Notes under the pieces: generated by a model
What the model saw: only the letters and a program-made list of their open reading frames with translations
Told to the model about the DNA's origin: nothing
Databases searched by the model: none
Made by a program: the position numbers and the translations under genes
Part shown: one piece after another, positions 59,533 to 62,565 of the stretch
How positions within the stretch are numbered: the stretch's first letter is position 1
How the letters are laid out: each line of letters opens with the position of its first letter
Source of the DNA: a bacterium
GTDB taxonomy: Bacteria; Acidobacteriota; Terriglobia; Terriglobales; Acidobacteriaceae
Reading direction: 5' to 3'
Assembly (NCBI GenBank): GCA_026225095.1
Contig: JAMFSC010000040.1
Coordinates: forward strand, 1-62,565
Length of the DNA stretch: 62,565 bases

Positions 59533-60162
59533 ATGATGAAGACCACCTTCGCTGCGCTCTCCTTCGCCGCACTCGTTCTTGCAGCCACCTTCGTTTCTGC
59601 TCAGCAGCCGATGCGGACGGTGCATGATGCGCAGGACCGTCTGACGTTCCAGATTCCCGCAAACTGGGCGCTGGCTTCACGGGACCGGGAGTTGAGCACT
59701 TTTCACCAGGAAGCTCGGACGGCTCCGAAAGGCGCGCGGCTGCGCTTCGTCGCGGCGATTCCTGAGAACCCCTATCCGGCGAGTACCTTTTCGGGTGCGC
59801 ACTTCTACATCAGTGCTGTTCCGGTGCGAGGTGCTGCCGCCTGTGCGGCGCAGACGGCTCCCCTTCCGACCGATCCCAACGAGCGTTACGCGGCGGAACC
59901 GCTTCGGAAGCCGGATAACGATGCGCGAGTCGGTGATCGGCCGGCGCATCATGGACGGGACCAGCATGGACAAATTTGTACACAGTTCCGGGACGACGTG
60001 TACACGCTGCGGCACGACGGAACCTGCCTCCGATTCGACCTGGCAATGAACAACTTCTGCGGAGGCGAGGTGAGCGGAGTGAAGGATATGACGAAGGAGG
60101 AGATATTCGGCATCCGCCAGAGGCTGGAGGCGATCTTGAAGACGGTAACGTTCGACCGCTAG
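59533..60162 (+). CDS. secreted protein of unknown function
   Basis: Protein of 209 aa with a signal peptide (MMKTTFAALSFAALVLAATF, cleaved after SAQ). The mature part starts RTVHDAQDRLTFQIPANWALASRD, a strand-rich region typical of PsbP-like or lipoprotein folds, and includes four cysteines (AAACAAQ, GQICTQF, GTCLRFD, NNFCGG) that could form two disulfides. I know of similar proteins in Terriglobia but no function. It begins five bases after the permease stop, so it belongs to the same operon. Its TAG stop codon coincides with the first bases of element C copy 2. Confidence 0.75.
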   Translation: MMKTTFAALSFAALVLAATFVSAQQPMRTVHDAQDRLTFQIPANWALASRDRELSTFHQEARTAPKGARLRFVAAIPENPYPASTFSGAHFYISAVPVRGAAACAAQTAPLPTDPNERYAAEPLRKPDNDARVGDRPAHHGRDQHGQICTQFRDDVYTLRHDGTCLRFDLAMNNFCGGEVSGVKDMTKEEIFGIRQRLEAILKTVTFDR

Positions 60163-60500
60163 AGTCGTTCTCCTGAAGGTGTGGCTCGCCTCCTTACCAG
60201 CCAGTTATTGGTCAGACCACTTGGGTTTCATTTTCTAATAAAGTGGTATGAAATCGCCTTTTTCTGCGAATTTCCTGCATCCATGGTGTTCTAAAAGGGT
60301 TAGCGGGCAATGATCGAAATTTCCCAATGTTTCACCAGAAGCTTTTTGTGCGCCGAATGTGGGCCGTTGCATGGGAAAACTGGACAGCGGGCGCTGATGC
60401 CGAAAGTGGTCTGATGTCGTGCGTTTATCGCGCAGATGAGGTCCGTCGGGAACCCTGAGCCGGTTCACAGTCCGGCACGTGGGGTCTGGGGGCCGAGGCA
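60160..60500 (+). repeat. element C copy 2, inverted relative to 2378-2715
   Basis: Begins at the TAG stop of the secreted-protein gene with AGTCGTTCTCCTGAAGG and continues with TTATTGGTCAGACCAC (palindrome TGGTCAGACCA at 60209-60219), TTCATTTTCTAATAAAG and TTCACCAGAAGCTTTTTG. Similarity to copy 1 goes on to about 60560, without the repeat A block present in copy 1. The region 60163-60674 has no gene: this element fills the first two thirds, and in 60565-60674 I see nothing. Confidence 0.8.
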
Positions 60501-60674
60501 GAGGCTCTCATTGGGCGGGCCTTCGGCCTTGAAAGCCACAGTGACCGGAAACCACGGCAACCCGAGAAATGCTCCAGGAGTTACACCCGAGCCCATGCAG
60601 CGACATAGCGATTTCAGACGATCGTTCCACCTTCTCGTTGACGCGTTCGAAGGACCTGCAGTCAGGCGACGTGC

Positions 60675-60929
60675 TTACTTCGCAACCTGGAACAGTTCCG
60701 CCATCTCCGTGTAGAGAAATCCGTAACCCGGACGGTAGGGCTGAATCCACTTGCCATCCAGCACGAACTGAGGGATAGCACGTCTGCCGACGTTCGCGAG
60801 TACCTCATCGGCCGCTCCAGGAACCGTTTCGATATCGATCTCCTTATACGGAATGTTGTGCTTGGCGAGAAATTTCTTTGCCTCGCGGCAGTCACGGCAC
60901 CAGGCTGCGGAATAGACGGTCAGATCCAT
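60675..60929 (-). CDS. glutaredoxin family protein
   Basis: Small thiol oxidoreductase of 84 aa. The dithiol site is CRDC (Cys11, Cys14) in YSAAWCRDCREAKKFL, the cis-proline lies in RRAIPQFVLDGKW, and the fold elements IPYKEIDIETVPGA match glutaredoxin. Mycoredoxin-like proteins have similar sites. It is in the same direction as the SDR gene, 33 bp downstream of its stop, and may share the transcript. Confidence 0.88.
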   Translation of the reverse strand: MDLTVYSAAWCRDCREAKKFLAKHNIPYKEIDIETVPGAADEVLANVGRRAIPQFVLDGKWIQPYRPGYGFLYTEMAELFQVAK

Positions 60930-60962
60930 CCCTCAAGTTTACCTTTTCGTTAAGGGGATGGT

Positions 60963-61736
60963 CTACTGCTCGTGGTAGTTCCGCATCAGCCCGCCATCCA
61001 CCACATACGTGGATCCTGAGGTATAGGATCCATCATCCGACGCCAGAAAAACCGCAAGACCAGCTACTTCTTCCGGTTTCCCGAGACGTCCGAGTGGGAT
61101 ATTGGCCAAGAGCGCATCCAGTTTTGATTTATCCGCCAGCAGGGAGGAGTTGATCGGTGTATTGATCGCCCCCGGCGCGATGTTGTTGACGGTAATTCCC
61201 AGGGGACCGAGTTCGACCGCGAGGTTCCGAGCCATCATCCGCATCGCGCCCTTCGAGCAGGCGTAGCTGGTGAAGTTCGGGAAGACCATGTCCTCGTGGA
61301 CGGATGAGATGTTGATCACGCGCCCCGGAATTTTGGCGGCAGTCAGCCTGCGAACGAAGGCTTGCGTGAGGAAGAACGCGCCTTTGAGGTTCACGTCCAG
61401 AACCATGTCGTAGTCGGCTTCCGTCACGTCCACAAACGCGGCGTTCTTCTCGACACCCGCATTGTTGACCAGGATGTCGCACCTGCCAAGCTGCGACCAG
61501 GCCTGATCGACCAGGTTCTGAGTATCTCCGACCCTGGACACATCCGCTTGAACCGTAATCGCCCTAGCGCCGGCAGCTTCTACCTGCTTCCTGGTATCGT
61601 CGGCACCCTCCGGATGACTGCGATAGTCGATGACGACGTCTGCGCCTTCTTGCGCAAAGCGTACCGCGATCGACTGTCCAATGCCGGACGACGATCCAGT
61701 TACGATTGCTACCTTGCCCTTGAGGCGATCTGACAT
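60963..61736 (-). CDS. SDR family oxidoreductase, glucose-dehydrogenase-like
   Basis: NAD(P)-dependent classical short-chain dehydrogenase of 257 aa. The cofactor motif is VTGSSSGIGQSIAVRFA, NNAGVEKNAAF holds the NNAG box, the Ser of the triad is in VINISSVHED and Tyr-Lys in YACSKGAM. NIAPGAINTPIN and the C-terminal GSTYVVDGGLM resemble glucose 1-dehydrogenases. Substrate cannot be fixed. GGAG is five bases before the ATG. A 30-codon membrane peptide is encoded just upstream on the same strand. Confidence 0.92.
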   Translation of the reverse strand: MSDRLKGKVAIVTGSSSGIGQSIAVRFAQEGADVVIDYRSHPEGADDTRKQVEAAGARAITVQADVSRVGDTQNLVDQAWSQLGRCDILVNNAGVEKNAAFVDVTEADYDMVLDVNLKGAFFLTQAFVRRLTAAKIPGRVINISSVHEDMVFPNFTSYACSKGAMRMMARNLAVELGPLGITVNNIAPGAINTPINSSLLADKSKLDALLANIPLGRLGKPEEVAGLAVFLASDDGSYTSGSTYVVDGGLMRNYHEQ

Positions 61737-61749
61737 GGAATCTCCAGAG

Positions 61750-61842
61750 TTATCTTCGCGAGGAACTTCGGGTCAGAACATGGTACATTGCGACGCCCAC
61801 GATGAAGCCGATGAGGATCGTCACGATGAGTGCATGAGGCAC
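61750..61842 (-). CDS. 30-residue single-pass membrane peptide
   Basis: GTG at 61842 follows a perfect GGAGGA (61849-61854) with a six-base gap and opens a frame of 30 codons ended by TAA at 61750. The peptide reads MPHALIVTILIGFIVGVAMY then HVLTRSSSRR: a hydrophobic helix followed by a basic tail, the shape of known small membrane proteins. It ends 13 bp before the SDR start, so the two form an operon. The strong ribosome site and the helix-plus-arginine pattern support translation; function is unknown. Confidence 0.6.
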   Translation of the reverse strand: MPHALIVTILIGFIVGVAMYHVLTRSSSRR

Positions 61843-61921
61843 GTTCGTTCCTCCGGGAGGTAGGTTCAAGAGATCACTAGAAAGATGGATGCACGATCAT
61901 TGCCTGCTGCTCGTGAACTTC

Positions 61922-62565
61922 TAGGGCGTGTCATCAAACTAACCAAATGATGGAGGCAGCGAAGTAGATAGCGCCGAGGAAGTTGCGGGCGGTTTTGTCA
62001 TAGCGAGTAGCGATGGCGCGAAACTGCTTGAGATTGGCAAAGAAGTTTTCAACCAGGTGGCGAGCTTTGTAGAGGTGTTTGTCGTATTCGCGTTGTACCT
62101 TGCGGTTGGCTTTTGGCCCAATGACGGCGGTCTTGCCGGTCTTTTGCAGCACTTGCAGGACGCGGTCATCGGCATCGTACCCCTTGTCGGCCAGTACCGT
62201 ATCGGCCTCCAGCAGAGGAAGCAGAACGTCTGCCCCCTCCAAATCACTGGCCTGCCCAGGAGTAAGGTGGAAGGCGATGGGGTTACCCAAAGCATCCACG
62301 ACGGCATGGATCTTGGTGCTCAATCCCCCCTTGCTGCGGCCGATGGCTTGATGAGAGCCCCTTTTTTGCGCGCCCCGGCGCTATGCTGGTGCGCGCGGAC
62401 GATCGTGGCGTCGATCGCGGCGTATTCGTTGTCGGCACCGGCGGCCAGATGCTGGAAGATTTCCTTCCAGACTCCCCGCTTGGCCCAGCGGCTCAAGCGC
62501 GTATGCACCACTCGAAAATCGCCAAAGCGCTCCGGCAAATCCCGCCACGGTATCCCGGCTCGATA
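61922..62565 (-). mobile_element. IS5-family (IS427-type) insertion sequence, truncated by the window end
   Basis: The left boundary is placed near CTAGGGCGTGTCATCAAA at 61921, where the terminal repeat of such elements would start just after a TA or CTAG target. The transposase fills the rest. The other end lies outside the window, so the target duplication cannot be verified. Confidence 0.75.
61934..62565 (-). CDS. IS5/IS427-type transposase in two frames, 5' end outside window
   Basis: DDE transposase encoded by two overlapping frames. The upstream frame (to 62320) holds FGDFRVVHTRLSRWAKRGVW and the first Asp in AIDATIVRAHQH; the downstream frame (61934 to about 62365) holds IHAVVDALGNPIAFH, the second Asp in VLADKGYDADD and the Glu in RHLVENFFANLKQF. 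They are joined at A6G4 (62358-62367 on the plus strand as CCCC and T6) by a -1 frameshift, the programmed site usual in this group. The frames join smoothly into GSHQAIGRSKGGLSTK, so the element may be functional. Confidence 0.85.

Noticed and set aside
60508..60750. Small minus-strand frame between element C and glutaredoxin
   Set aside because: Overlaps the glutaredoxin gene out of frame and the repeat; no ribosome site.

Overview
The window looks like chromosome of an Acidobacteriota, most likely class Terriglobia (the Granulicella/Terriglobus/Edaphobacter group). The strongest sign is two complete modules of a PadR regulator plus an 'acidobacterial duplicated orphan permease' (ADOP, about 900 aa). 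GC-rich coding, many secreted hydrolases, a sedolisin with Ig-like repeats and a Tat-exported HisC-like aminotransferase fit this. No genus is claimed.

Layout. 0-16.5 kb: two alpha/beta hydrolases, a penicillin-acylase-type N-terminal nucleophile hydrolase with a MOSC protein, a CPBP protease, PadR/ADOP module 1, a DHH phosphoesterase, glutathione peroxidase, an APC-type permease, a NifS-like cysteine desulfurase and a secreted barrel-like protein. 16.7-26.6 kb: tmRNA, half-size EamA transporter, rhamnogalacturonan-acetylesterase-like SGNH hydrolase, PCYCGC-like protein, a candidate small RNA, pterin carbinolamine dehydratase, an HD-GYP response regulator, GlmU, an M16 protease pair (active plus inactive) and a T4-type lysozyme. 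26.7-33.2 kb: a fadN-fadA-fadE beta-oxidation operon, interrupted by two unrelated small genes and preceded by a promoter with a TetR/FadR-like palindrome. 33.2-42.7 kb: sedolisin, polyphosphate kinase, GNAT, SRPBCC, AIM24, a TetR/membrane-protein operon with two palindromic operators, and a DinB protein. 42.7-56.5 kb: ADOP/PadR module 2, histidine kinase, ABC ATPase, TonB-dependent receptor, Tat aminotransferase, ModA, ThrC and ThrB. 56.7-62.6 kb: thioredoxin, CNNM/CorC-type protein, DppB-like permease, secreted protein, glutaredoxin, a 30-residue membrane peptide with an SDR, and an IS5/IS427-type element cut by the window edge.

Between genes there are three sorts of non-coding repeat. Repeat A (about 120 bp, three copies) has a strong hairpin. 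Repeat B is a GC-rich REP-like unit with five or six copies, often next to repeat A. A pair of inverted copies of a third element (about 330 bp) sits at the two ends of the window. Both start exactly at the TAG stop of the upstream gene and carry TGGTC-N-GACCA. Comparing the two suggests that one copy of repeat A was inserted into this element.

The regulatory DNA is unusually legible. Both PadR genes are preceded by two 15-bp palindromes with the same 5-5-5 layout but different half-site sequences. I found no CRISPR array, prophage or defence island. All family calls come from reading motifs; no database search was possible.
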